Part shown: positions 14,934 to 23,525 of the stretch, piece after piece
Layout of the letters: every line of letters starts with the position of its first letter
Numbering within the stretch: position 1 is the stretch's first letter
DNA from: Phycisphaera sp.
GTDB lineage: Bacteria; Planctomycetota; Phycisphaerae; Phycisphaerales; SM1A02
Assembly: GCA_016124975.1 (NCBI GenBank)
Contig: WGMP01000011.1
Location: 69,693 to 116,259, forward strand
Length of the DNA: 46,567 nucleotides
Reading direction: 5' to 3'
Made by a program: the position numbers and the translations under genes
The notes under the pieces: model-generated
Told to the model about the DNA's origin: nothing
The model's database searches: none
The model's input: the letters and a program-made list of their open reading frames with translations, nothing else

Positions 14934-16352
14934 ATGTCCGACCTCTGCAACAACCGTCTTCCCACCGCGCTCTCCCGACGCGAGATGCTGCGCCTCGCCG
15001 CCTGCGGCTTCGGCTCGATGGCGTTCGCGTCGATGGCCGCGCAGGCGTCGGGCTTTCCGTCGCTCCTCGGCGCAGACGACGCGACGAGCCCGCTTGCGCC
15101 GAAGAAGCCGCACTTCGCCCCGCGCGCGAAGCGCATCATCTTCCTGTGCATGGCGGGCGCTCCGAGCCATGTCGACACCTTCGACTACAAGCCAGAGCTC
15201 ACCGCGATGGACGGCAAGACCTTCCGCGGCAACGCGAAGCTGCTCGGAAGCCCGTGGAAGTTCAAGCAGTCTGGGAAGTCGGGCCTCTGGATCAGCGAGC
15301 TCTTCCCGAACCTCGCGAAGCAGGCGGACGACCTCTGCCTCCTGCGCGGCATGAAGGCCGAGATCCCCGCGCACGCGCAGGCGTCGATCCAGCTCCACAC
15401 GGGGTCGTTCCAGTTCGTGCGGCCGTCGATGGGCGCGTGGGCGCTCTACGGCCTCGGCACCGAGAACGAGAACCTGCCCGGCTTCGTCGCGATCAACCCG
15501 CGCGGCGACAACGGCGGCGCGCAGCTCTACGGGAGCGCATTCCTGCCCGCGAGCTACCAGGCGACGCCCGTGCGCCTCGGGAACGGCCGCGCCAACCAGT
15601 CGCAGGACGCGATCCCGCACATCGACAACGACCGCTTCGGCGCCAAGGCGCAGCGCGAGCAGATCGACCTGATCCAGCGGCTCAACAAGGAGCGCCTCAA
15701 GCGCGAGAAGGAAGACCGCGAGCTCGAGGGCGTGATCGAGAGCTACGAGCTTGCGTTCCGCATGCAGGCGGAAGTGCCCGACCTCGTCGATCTGTCCGAC
15801 GAGAAGAAGGCGACGCTCGACATGTACGGCGTCGGCAAGGAGCCGACCGACGCGTTCGGGCGCCAGTGCCTCTTGGCACGGCGCCTCGCAGAGAAGGGCG
15901 TGCGCTTCATCGAAGTGAGCCACGGCGGCTGGGACACGCACCGCAACCTGCGCGAGGAGCTCGCGAAGCAGACGAGCGAGATCGACCAGCCCATCGCGGC
16001 GCTGCTTGCAGACCTCAAGCAGCGCGGCATGCTCGACGACACGCTCGTCCTCTGGGGCGGCGAGTTCGGCCGCACGCCGTACGCGCAGAACGGCGACGGC
16101 CGCGACCACAACGCCAAGGGCTTCACCATGTGGATGGCGGGCGGCGGCGTGCAGGGCGGCCTCAGCTACGGCGGCACGAATGAAGTCGGCGACACCGCGG
16201 TCGACGGCGTGATGGACATCCACGACTGGCACGCGACGGTGATGCACGCGATGGGCCTCGACCACGAGCGCCTGACCTATCGCCATGCGGGCCGCGACTA
16301 TCGCCTGACGGATGTCAAGGGCAAGGCGAACACCGCTATTCTGCGCGGGTGA
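14934..16352 (+). CDS. DUF1501 family protein (Tat-exported)
   Basis: This 472-residue protein belongs to the DUF1501 family (alkaline-phosphatase/sulfatase-like fold). The N-terminus carries a twin-arginine signal, LSRREMLRLAACGFGSMAFA, so it is exported folded. Family features include IIFLCMAGAPSHVDTFDYKP, RFIEVSHGGWDTHRN and LWGGEFGRTPYAQNGDGRDH, which supply the Asp/His metal-ligand pattern of the superfamily. It is the usual partner of the upstream cytochrome/DUF1549 protein and probably acts with it in the periplasm. The start at 14934 puts the twin arginines at residues 16-17. Its stop codon overlaps the GTG of the next gene (GTGA), so the three genes look co-transcribed. Confidence 0.9.
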   Translation: MSDLCNNRLPTALSRREMLRLAACGFGSMAFASMAAQASGFPSLLGADDATSPLAPKKPHFAPRAKRIIFLCMAGAPSHVDTFDYKPELTAMDGKTFRGNAKLLGSPWKFKQSGKSGLWISELFPNLAKQADDLCLLRGMKAEIPAHAQASIQLHTGSFQFVRPSMGAWALYGLGTENENLPGFVAINPRGDNGGAQLYGSAFLPASYQATPVRLGNGRANQSQDAIPHIDNDRFGAKAQREQIDLIQRLNKERLKREKEDRELEGVIESYELAFRMQAEVPDLVDLSDEKKATLDMYGVGKEPTDAFGRQCLLARRLAEKGVRFIEVSHGGWDTHRNLREELAKQTSEIDQPIAALLADLKQRGMLDDTLVLWGGEFGRTPYAQNGDGRDHNAKGFTMWMAGGGVQGGLSYGGTNEVGDTAVDGVMDIHDWHATVMHAMGLDHERLTYRHAGRDYRLTDVKGKANTAILRG

Positions 16353-16984
16353 GCGCCGCCATCGAACTGTCCCCCGAGCTCGACGACGCCGTTCGCGCGC
16401 AGTTGCGTCCTGGCGAGAGGATCGCGTACGCGCGCTCGCCGTTCAGCGAGCACGACGATGGCTCTCTGGTGGCGAGACTCACCGCTGGCCTGGTGGTGGT
16501 CGGTCCGCTTGTTGCGCTCGGGTCACTCGGAGAGTTCGTCGTCGAGGCTTCGAGCGTCGTTTCGGGCACCAAAGACGCCGGATGGGACCTCGTGAGATCG
16601 CTCGTGACGCTCGTGGTCGTCGCGTTCACGGTGTGGCGCGAAGTCGATCGATACCGGCACGCGCGCCGGGCCGCAAGGAACTCTGCGGCCGTGGTCACGA
16701 CCGAGCGGATCCTCATGGTCTCGACATGGCCAACGCCCGCGGTCTCAGCGTGGGAGGCGCGTGACATCGTGCAGTGCGTGCGCACGCCCTACAACGCGCG
16801 CTGCGGGCATGTCCGCTTCCTATCGGGGCTCTACTCGCACGAAGGAAACGCGTTGATGCGTGTGCCGCTCCCCGAAGCGTGCGCGTCGGCTATCGGAGCG
16901 CTGATCGAGGCACGCGACGCCATGCTGCGGGAGAACCTGGTCGCGGACGCGGGGGCGCGCGGCGCGAGTATCCTCCGCACATGA
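16349..16984 (+). CDS. Small membrane protein, PH-like paralogue 1
   Basis: This 211-residue protein starts with GTG overlapping the DUF1501 stop. The N-terminus (LSPELDDAVRAQLRPGERIAY) is cytoplasmic, two membrane segments lie at about 42-66 and 82-98, and a C-terminal domain (about 112-195) begins AAVVTTERILMVSTW. The layout of two membrane helices followed by a TxxRxx strand resembles bacterial PH-domain proteins, but I cannot confirm it. It is clearly paralogous to the next protein, which shares ELDxAxRAxLRxGExxxYA and the same domain order. Function is unknown; the coupling to DUF1501 may matter. Confidence 0.7.
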   Translation: MSAAIELSPELDDAVRAQLRPGERIAYARSPFSEHDDGSLVARLTAGLVVVGPLVALGSLGEFVVEASSVVSGTKDAGWDLVRSLVTLVVVAFTVWREVDRYRHARRAARNSAAVVTTERILMVSTWPTPAVSAWEARDIVQCVRTPYNARCGHVRFLSGLYSHEGNALMRVPLPEACASAIGALIEARDAMLRENLVADAGARGASILRT

Positions 16985-17745
16985 CCACCGCCGCTCAACT
17001 CACGCTCGAACTCGACGAGGCGCTGCGCGCGGAACTGCGCGATGGCGAGGAACTCTGGTATGCGGGCATGCCTGCGCCGAAGTACGCCGCGCGGAAGACG
17101 ATCCCGATCGCCGTGTTCGGGCTCTTCTTCGGGGGCTTCGCAGCCTTCTGGATCACGATGGCGGTCACGATCACCTGGTTCGGCGGCGGAGCCGGCGCGA
17201 AGGGCGCCTCGCCGACGGCGGCGGCCGTCGCGACGAATGGCGACGCAGCGCGGGAAGGCGAAGGCGATCCTGCAGGCGATGCGCCTCCGACGGAAGGCGC
17301 CGGCGACGCGGCGCAGAGCACCGCCGCAGGAAGCGGAACCTCAGCGCCCACAGGCGTGCTCGCCCTGCTCTTCCCGCTCTTCGGTCTTCCCTTCCTCGCC
17401 ACCGGTGCGGGTCTGATCTCGTCGCCATGGTGGGCCGCGCGCGCGGCGCGACGCACAGGCTGCTTCGTCACGAGCCAACGGGCGCTGCGCATCAAGGTCG
17501 GTCGGTCGATCAAGGTCGACGCGTGGTCGCCTTCTGACCTCGGCGAGATCTCGAAGACGCTCTACCGCGACGGCCACGGCTGCGTCGCGTTCGCCACGCG
17601 GCTCCAGCGGAGTTCGCGGGGCCGCACACGGACCGTGAGCGACGGATTCGACGGCATTCCCGATCCGCGCGCGTGCGAGGAGGCGCTGCTTGCGCTGAAG
17701 GCAATCGCCGCGACGCCTGCTGCTGCTTCCGATGCCCTGAACTGA
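16981..17745 (+). CDS. Small membrane protein, PH-like paralogue 2
   Basis: This 254-residue protein starts with ATG overlapping the previous stop (ATGA). It repeats the layout of its neighbour: LTLELDEALRAELRDGEELW, two membrane segments (about 37-62 and 121-146), then a C-terminal domain (about 158-245) starting GCFVTSQRALRIKV. It differs in having a long Ala/Gly/Glu-rich loop of about 60 residues between the membrane helices, which would face outside. Tandem duplication explains the pair. No enzyme motif is seen. Confidence 0.7.
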   Translation: MTTAAQLTLELDEALRAELRDGEELWYAGMPAPKYAARKTIPIAVFGLFFGGFAAFWITMAVTITWFGGGAGAKGASPTAAAVATNGDAAREGEGDPAGDAPPTEGAGDAAQSTAAGSGTSAPTGVLALLFPLFGLPFLATGAGLISSPWWAARAARRTGCFVTSQRALRIKVGRSIKVDAWSPSDLGEISKTLYRDGHGCVAFATRLQRSSRGRTRTVSDGFDGIPDPRACEEALLALKAIAATPAAASDALN

Positions 17746-17766
17746 CCGATGCGGCCCAAGAGACGC

Positions 17767-17798
17767 GCCGCGCGCGGGGCCTGCGCCCCGCGCGCGGC
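17767..17798. terminator. Bidirectional hairpin terminator
   Basis: A perfect 14-bp G+C stem (17767-17780 with 17785-17798) with a 4-base loop lies between convergent genes ending at 17745 and 17876. Only TT follows on the plus strand, so it is a hairpin of terminator position rather than a canonical T-tract terminator. Confidence 0.65.
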
Positions 17799-17875
17799 TT
17801 CTCGAGACGACCTGCGGCGGCTCTCCGCAGTCGACTCGATCGCTGTAGGAATGCTCGCGGCCTCCGACGCCTCCG

Positions 17876-20800
17876 TCAGAGCGACTTCTCGCAGCGCTGC
17901 CTGCCTGCGAAGAGGAGCCTGACCTCCGGGTCGACGACGACCTTCACGGGCTTGAAGGTCGTGGCGATGCGGAAGCTCGCAGCCTCGCCAGCGTCGATCC
18001 GCACCATGACATCCTCGAAAGGCGCCTTCGCGCCCTCCTCGCTCGGCTTCTCGCCGAAGACACGCACGACGACTTCGGTGGCCGTGGAGGACGCAGCGCG
18101 ACCGCCCGCGATGTTTCGCAGCGCGCCTTCGGTCGTGTAGGCGCCTTCGCTGCTTCCCTCGGCGATGCGTGTGTCGGCAAACTCAAGCTCGGGGAACTTC
18201 GTCCCGAGGATCCAGTCGGCGACGAATGCGTCGTACTTCGCGACATCGGGCGCGTGCTCGCGAAGGCTCTCGACCAGGTCCTCGATGAGCGGGAAATCAA
18301 GGCCTTCGGGCGTCTCGACGCCGTTCCTCCACTTGTCGACGAACGAGCGCAGGCCGGCAAGCATCGCCTCCTCGCCCACACAATCGCGCAGCATCCAGAA
18401 CACGAATCCCGCGCGGTTGTAGGTGATGACCGTGTCACCGGGGCGCGTGCCGTCGGTGCGGTTGATCGAGCGCTCGTCGTCGGGGCTGCGGCCGAAGGTG
18501 TAGGCGCGCTCCCAGCGGCGGCGCAGCGCCTCGCCCTGACTCGCGCCGAGCTCGTGGTGGACGAGCATGAGCGAGCTGAACTCTGCGAGGCCCTCGCTGA
18601 TGATGTTGCCGCCGGGGCCCTTGCCAGGCATGACGATGTTGCCCCACCACTGGTGGCCCGCCTCGTGCGCCACGATGTAGAACGCGATGTCGAGCGTGTC
18701 GGCGTCCTCGCCGTTCTCTCCCTCGACCCCGCCGATCGGCTTCGCGAGGTAACCGATTCCCTCGGAGAACGAGATGTTTCCCGGGAAGCCCTGCGCATAG
18801 CCCGCGAGCCCCGGGAACTGCGTCACGCGCAGGTTCGTCCACGGATACTCGCCGAACCACGCGCCGTAGCTCGTGCGCGCTGCGGCCAGCGCCTTCACCA
18901 TCGTGTCGACATTGTGCGGCGTGCGGCGCGAGAAGTAGACGCGCGCCCCATCGCCTTCCTTTGCCTCGAGCGGTCCGCCGACGATGTTGAAGAAGCGCAC
19001 GGGGTGCTCGGTCTCCCACACGGTGCGCGTGCGGCCGTCGACCTCGATCGACTCCTTCTCGACGCCGACGACATTGATGACCCAGTCGGACGGGCCTTCG
19101 ACGGCGAGGCGGACATCGGTCGCCCATGCGGGCCCGAACGCAGGGTCGACGCGCGACTTCCAGTGGTCAAGCGGGTACTCGCGCGCATCGCGCTGGTTCT
19201 CGTCGTCGACGCCGACGCCGTCGGCAAAGCCGACGACGGGCAGGAAGCTCGGGCTGAAGCTCGTGAGCACAACGCCCGAGGGCAGCAGGAACTCGCCTGC
19301 GCCGGCCCCGCTGCGCGACCAACCGCGCGGGAACTCGCCCTTCAGCCTGAAGGTGACCGTGACGGTCTCGTTGCGCTTGAGCGGCTTCGCGGGCGAGATC
19401 ACATAGAGCCCGCTGCGGTTCTCGATCGAGGGAAGCGGCTGGTCGCGCTTCTCGGGATCGGTGGCGACGCCGTCGACGGTCCAGTCGCTTGTCTCGAAGT
19501 GCGGGCCCACCGTGATCGGGACTTCCGCCATCGGTTCGATGTGCGGATTGCGCAGCACATAGGTCGCCGCGACCTCGATCGAACGCGTCTCGGGGAAGAG
19601 CTTCACCTCGCCGTCGACCTTGTCGAGGGCAGGCACGGGCTTGTCTTCCCAGGTTGCCGAGTTGCGCTTCCAATAGGCCTTCTGCGCATCGCGCTGCGGT
19701 GCGCCCTCGTAGCCCGACCGGACCGAGAGAGCTGCGTAGGTGCCGATCACGAGCACGGGAGTCGCCGCGAGGATCGGCACGATCGCCGCGCGGAGGAGCG
19801 CCGCCGGCTTCGCGCGGTCTGCGACGGCGCGCAGGTCGGGCAGCCGCCGCGGCCACAGCGAGAGCGTCGCGACGATGAAGAACACGGCGAGTGAGAGCAT
19901 GAGCACGCGGTTCGTCGCGATCGCCGGCCACATGAAGGCGAGCCTGTCGAGCTCGCTCCATTGGACGCTTCCCCACATGTGCCACTTCGTGACCCAGTTG
20001 AGGTAGCCGAACTGCGTGGCGAATCCCGTCCCGGCCAGCGCGGCGAGCGCGATGCCGTAGACGACGAAGCGGTTGCGCAGCAGCGCGTAGAGGAACGACA
20101 CGAACGCGGCCCAGAGGATCAAGGTCGGCGCGAGCAGGACTCCGAGGACGAGGAAAAGGACAGGCACCTCAAAGTCGATCTCGATGCCCGTGTCGAAGTA
20201 CTGCTTGCCAAGCACCATCGCGATCGCGAGCGACGCGCAGCCGATGATGACGAGCGCCATCGCTGCGTTCGCAAGCACCTTGCCCGCGAGCACCGACGCC
20301 GTCGGCACGGGCGATGCGCGGAAGATACCGCTCAGGCCGCAGCGCTCCTCGCGGACGAGGCTCTCGATCGTGTAGAAGAGGATGAGGAAGCACAGGAGAA
20401 GCGTCAGCGTGTTGAACACGCCCGCGGCTGCGGAGCCCGTCGTCACCAGCGTCTCGGTGTTGAAGGGTCCCTCGCGGAACGCCGTCGCGGCCCATGCCTG
20501 GATGAGGATGAGCGGACCGAAGAGCCAGATGCCGGGCGAACGCAGCAGCGCCCGCGTCTCCGCGCGAAGGATGTGCGCGGTCGACGCCACGAACCCCGGC
20601 GTGCGCACCGTGCACTCAGGCGGCCGTCCACGCGCGGCGATCGCTGCGTGTTCGACCTTTGCGGACCGGGATGCCGCGGCGGCGCTTGCGAGCAGCGCGC
20701 GCGGTTCGCCCACCCGAAGATCATCGCGCTCGGCCCGCGCAAGGCGGCGGCCCGTGGCCCAGACCGCGATCAGGCCGATGGCGGCGAATCCGAGGCGACT

Positions 20801-21571
20801 CAGGAGGAACGCCGCGTCGGGCGCGAATGCCGCCGTGTTGTAGAACTCGACGCCACGGTCCTCGTCGAGATAGGTGCGGAGAAACCACCGCATTCCCGTC
20901 GGATCGGCGAGCTGCATGAGTTGGTTCACCCAGAGCGGCAGCCACGGGGGATTGAAGCTCCAGACGAAGAAGATGCAGGCGACGAGCACCACGACCGGCA
21001 GCGCGAACACAAGCACGGGCTGGCGCGTTCGCACGCCGAGCCACATCGAGACGCCGCCGATGAAGATCGCGAGCGGCAGCGCGCCCACGAAGAGCGGCTG
21101 GAGGTAGCTCCAGATGCTGAACGCGCCGCGCACCCGTTCGTTCGCGTCGAGCGGAATGAGCTCGTAGAAGCCGATCTGAAGGACGAGCCACGCGCCGAGG
21201 ATCGCCGCGAGCACGACGAGCGACGCAAGGAAGCGGGAGAATGCGTAGCCTGCGTGCGAGATCGGCGTGGCGGCGATCAGGCGGTTGATCTTGCGGTCGA
21301 AGTCGCCGAGGACAGGCATGCCGCAGATGACGGCGACGAAAAACGGCAGAATGAGCGCGAACAGCGCGAAGTCGGCGAACGCCAGGTTGAAGGCCGAGTT
21401 GATCGCGACCTTCGCGCCGCCCGTGTCGGCGCTTCCCGTGCTGACCTGCACGCCGCCGACGACGAAGCCGAGCGACATCAGTCCGAACACGACCAGCATG
21501 ATGACGTGGAGCGGTTTCTTCCAGCTGTTCCTGAGTTCGAGCAGCGGGATCGCGAGGAAACGCGCGATCAC
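17876..21571 (-). CDS. ABC-2 permease fused to M1-family aminopeptidase
   Basis: This 1231-residue membrane protein has an N-terminal half (1 to about 590) with two sets of ABC-2-type transmembrane helices (MIARFLAIPLLELRNSWKKP at the start, a second set from about 330). The C-terminal half is an M1-type metallopeptidase outside the membrane: H969-E970-x-x-H973 in HEAGHQWWG is the zinc site, and E993 in ISEGLAEF is the third ligand (spacing one longer than usual). Such permease-peptidase fusions are known in Bacteroidetes and planctomycetes. The GTG start overlaps the stop of the ATPase gene (GTGA), showing translational coupling. It probably exports or processes a peptide or membrane-associated substrate with the ATPase; the substrate is unknown. 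Confidence 0.9.
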   Translation of the reverse strand: MIARFLAIPLLELRNSWKKPLHVIMLVVFGLMSLGFVVGGVQVSTGSADTGGAKVAINSAFNLAFADFALFALILPFFVAVICGMPVLGDFDRKINRLIAATPISHAGYAFSRFLASLVVLAAILGAWLVLQIGFYELIPLDANERVRGAFSIWSYLQPLFVGALPLAIFIGGVSMWLGVRTRQPVLVFALPVVVLVACIFFVWSFNPPWLPLWVNQLMQLADPTGMRWFLRTYLDEDRGVEFYNTAAFAPDAAFLLSRLGFAAIGLIAVWATGRRLARAERDDLRVGEPRALLASAAAASRSAKVEHAAIAARGRPPECTVRTPGFVASTAHILRAETRALLRSPGIWLFGPLILIQAWAATAFREGPFNTETLVTTGSAAAGVFNTLTLLLCFLILFYTIESLVREERCGLSGIFRASPVPTASVLAGKVLANAAMALVIIGCASLAIAMVLGKQYFDTGIEIDFEVPVLFLVLGVLLAPTLILWAAFVSFLYALLRNRFVVYGIALAALAGTGFATQFGYLNWVTKWHMWGSVQWSELDRLAFMWPAIATNRVLMLSLAVFFIVATLSLWPRRLPDLRAVADRAKPAALLRAAIVPILAATPVLVIGTYAALSVRSGYEGAPQRDAQKAYWKRNSATWEDKPVPALDKVDGEVKLFPETRSIEVAATYVLRNPHIEPMAEVPITVGPHFETSDWTVDGVATDPEKRDQPLPSIENRSGLYVISPAKPLKRNETVTVTFRLKGEFPRGWSRSGAGAGEFLLPSGVVLTSFSPSFLPVVGFADGVGVDDENQRDAREYPLDHWKSRVDPAFGPAWATDVRLAVEGPSDWVINVVGVEKESIEVDGRTRTVWETEHPVRFFNIVGGPLEAKEGDGARVYFSRRTPHNVDTMVKALAAARTSYGAWFGEYPWTNLRVTQFPGLAGYAQGFPGNISFSEGIGYLAKPIGGVEGENGEDADTLDIAFYIVAHEAGHQWWGNIVMPGKGPGGNIISEGLAEFSSLMLVHHELGASQGEALRRRWERAYTFGRSPDDERSINRTDGTRPGDTVITYNRAGFVFWMLRDCVGEEAMLAGLRSFVDKWRNGVETPEGLDFPLIEDLVESLREHAPDVAKYDAFVADWILGTKFPELEFADTRIAEGSSEGAYTTEGALRNIAGGRAASSTATEVVVRVFGEKPSEEGAKAPFEDVMVRIDAGEAASFRIATTFKPVKVVVDPEVRLLFAGRQRCEKSL

Positions 21572-22545
21572 GCGGCACCTCCGGCAAGCGCGGGCGCGGC
21601 GCTCTGCGTGAGCGCGGGCGGGATCTCGTCGCTCGGGCAGCGCATGAGGACGAGGTACGCGTCCTCGAGCGTGCCTGCGGTCCGCGCGAAACCCGAAGGC
21701 GGCACGCGACCGGGCGCCACGAAGACGCGCACGCGGTTGTTGCGGCCTTCATTGAGAACGGCGCTGATCACGCGGTGCGACTGCGCGAATGCGGGCAGCT
21801 CGGCGTCTGCGACGAAGCCTTCGTAGACGAGTCCGTCGACCGCGCGGCACGCGGCGGCAGGCGTGGTGTCGGCGACGACCTCGCCCGAGCGGATCACGGC
21901 GAGGCGCGGGCAGAGCGTCGACACATCGTCGACGATGTGGGTCGAGAGAAGCACCACGCGGCCCGCGCTCATCTCGGCGAGCAGGCGGTAGAAGCGCTGG
22001 CGCTCCTCGGGGTCGAGGCCCGCGGTCGGCTCGTCGACGATGAGGACGCGCGGGTTGCCCGCGATCGCCTGCGCAAGGCCGAGGCGCTGGCGCATGCCGC
22101 CCGAGTAGCCGCCGACCTTGCGCTTCGCGGCGCTCGTCAGGTTCACGCGCTCGAGCAGCTCGTCGGCGAGCGCGCGGCGGCCCTTCGGACCCGTCACGCC
22201 CTTCAGCTTGAGCAGGAACTCGAGCATCGCCCGGCCCGAGAGATCGGGGTAGAAGCCGAAGTCCTGCGGGAGGTAGCCGAGGCGCTCGCGCATGAAGCGC
22301 GGGTTCTTCACGGTGTCGACGCCGTCGAGGAACACGCCGCCCGCGGTCGGCTCGACGAGGCCTGCCACGATGTTCATGAAGGTCGACTTGCCCGCGCCGT
22401 TCGGGCCAAGCAGGCCGAACATGCCTTCGGGGATCTCAAGGTCGACGCCGCGCAGCGCGCAGACGGGGCCAGGGTGGATCTTGACGAGGCCGCGGATCGA
22501 GAGTGGGTTCTGTGTCATCGGATGGCTCTGCGTTCGTGCGTTCAC
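21568..22545 (-). CDS. ABC transporter ATP-binding protein
   Basis: This 325-residue ATPase has Walker A GPNGAGKST (about 48-56), the Q-loop in GYLPQDFGFYPD, signature YSGGMRQRLGLAQ, Walker B VLIVDEPTAGLDP and the switch His in LLSTHIVDDV. The C-terminal 100 residues resemble the extension of ABC-2 exporter ATPases. It starts with GTG inside the stop of the lipoprotein gene and its stop lies inside the GTG of the permease-peptidase gene, so all three are translationally coupled. It powers the fused permease. Confidence 0.92.
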   Translation of the reverse strand: MNARTQSHPMTQNPLSIRGLVKIHPGPVCALRGVDLEIPEGMFGLLGPNGAGKSTFMNIVAGLVEPTAGGVFLDGVDTVKNPRFMRERLGYLPQDFGFYPDLSGRAMLEFLLKLKGVTGPKGRRALADELLERVNLTSAAKRKVGGYSGGMRQRLGLAQAIAGNPRVLIVDEPTAGLDPEERQRFYRLLAEMSAGRVVLLSTHIVDDVSTLCPRLAVIRSGEVVADTTPAAACRAVDGLVYEGFVADAELPAFAQSHRVISAVLNEGRNNRVRVFVAPGRVPPSGFARTAGTLEDAYLVLMRCPSDEIPPALTQSAAPALAGGAA

Positions 22546-23423
22546 TTCTTCGCGGCGCGGACGGTGATGCGGCCGTTGCTGGTGTCGATGGTGGCCTTCG
22601 CCTTCGTGGCGTCGCCGATGATCATGGTGTTCGTGACAACCGTTCGCGCAACGTCGCCTCCGGCGAGATCAACCTTGCCGTTGCTGGTGTCGGCGCTCAC
22701 GGTTCCCTGCCACGCTTCGCCGAGCTCGAGGCTCACCGAACCGTTCGAAGTGTCGAGTTCGATGTCGCCCTGCGCCTCGGGCGCGAGCACGACCTCGATG
22801 CGGCCGTTCGAGGTTTCCGCCACCACGGGAGCGAGGACGCCCGAGGCGCGAATCGCGCCGTTCGACGAGCGCGCCTCGATGGGGCCCGCGTGGTCGTTGA
22901 CCTCGATCGAGCCATTCGCGGTGACGAGCTTGGCGGGCCCGCGGAAGGCGCCGACATCGATGCTGCCGTTCGTGGTCGCCACCTCGATCCCGTCGAGGTC
23001 CGCGGCGCGAATCACGATCGTCGCGGAGTCGTCCGACGCGCTGATCGTGCCGACCAAGACGACGGTGACCGCTGGCTCGCGCGGCGGGAAGTCGACTCCG
23101 ACCGTGACCCTTCCGTCGGCGTCACGCGTCGCCGTGAGCTTGGTCGCCTTCACGCGCGCGGCCGCCTTCGCTTCCGTGTCGCCGGTGCAACGGATCGCCG
23201 CTGTGATCTCCATGGCGGTGGCGGCGGGGTCGTGGATCAGCTCGACGCTGCCGTTCTCGTTCGACACGATGACGGACTTCGCGTCGGTGACCGTGGCGGC
23301 GAGGGAGCCCCTCGCGCTGACGGGGTTGATCGAGCACCCGGCGAGGCCGAGCATGGCGATGCCCGTGCCGAGGGCCAGACGGAAGGCGCGGGTACGGAGC
23401 GGATTGCGGGTCGTTGTGTTCAT
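22542..23423 (-). CDS. Lipoprotein with Asn-Gly beta-helix repeats (DUF4097-like)
   Basis: This 293-residue protein starts with a lipoprotein signal (RLALGTGIAMLGLAGC; lipobox LGLAGC). The mature part carries at least eight short repeats of the type (S/T/A)NGxIxV or SNGSVxL: NENGSVELI, TTNGSIDV, TANGSIEV, SSNGAIRA, TSNGRIEV, TSNGSVSL, TSNGKVDL, TSNGRITV. This is the pattern of DUF4097 putative adhesin or anti-sigma-linked beta-helices. I start at 23423 for the lipoprotein signal; a longer start at 23498 would add a Pro/Arg-rich stretch and spoil it. There is no Shine-Dalgarno. It is the first gene of the ABC/peptidase operon and may be a sensor or substrate-binding part. Confidence 0.75.
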   Translation of the reverse strand: MNTTTRNPLRTRAFRLALGTGIAMLGLAGCSINPVSARGSLAATVTDAKSVIVSNENGSVELIHDPAATAMEITAAIRCTGDTEAKAAARVKATKLTATRDADGRVTVGVDFPPREPAVTVVLVGTISASDDSATIVIRAADLDGIEVATTNGSIDVGAFRGPAKLVTANGSIEVNDHAGPIEARSSNGAIRASGVLAPVVAETSNGRIEVVLAPEAQGDIELDTSNGSVSLELGEAWQGTVSADTSNGKVDLAGGDVARTVVTNTMIIGDATKAKATIDTSNGRITVRAAKK

Positions 23424-23525
23424 GGGAGGGAGCGGTCGAGGCGGTGGAGCATGCCGCCGTCGCGGTGACGGGCGGGGCACGGCCATTGGGTTCACCACAT
23501 TGGCGTTTTCATGCCTTCGACAACA

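Noticed and set aside
18254-21826. Long plus-strand frames opposite the ABC-peptidase operon
   Set aside because: They are Arg/Ala/His-rich shadows caused by high G+C; the minus strand carries clear catalytic motifs.
23424-23498. Longer N-terminus for the lipoprotein
   Set aside because: The added Pro/Arg-rich residues would precede and disrupt the lipoprotein signal peptide that starts at 23423.
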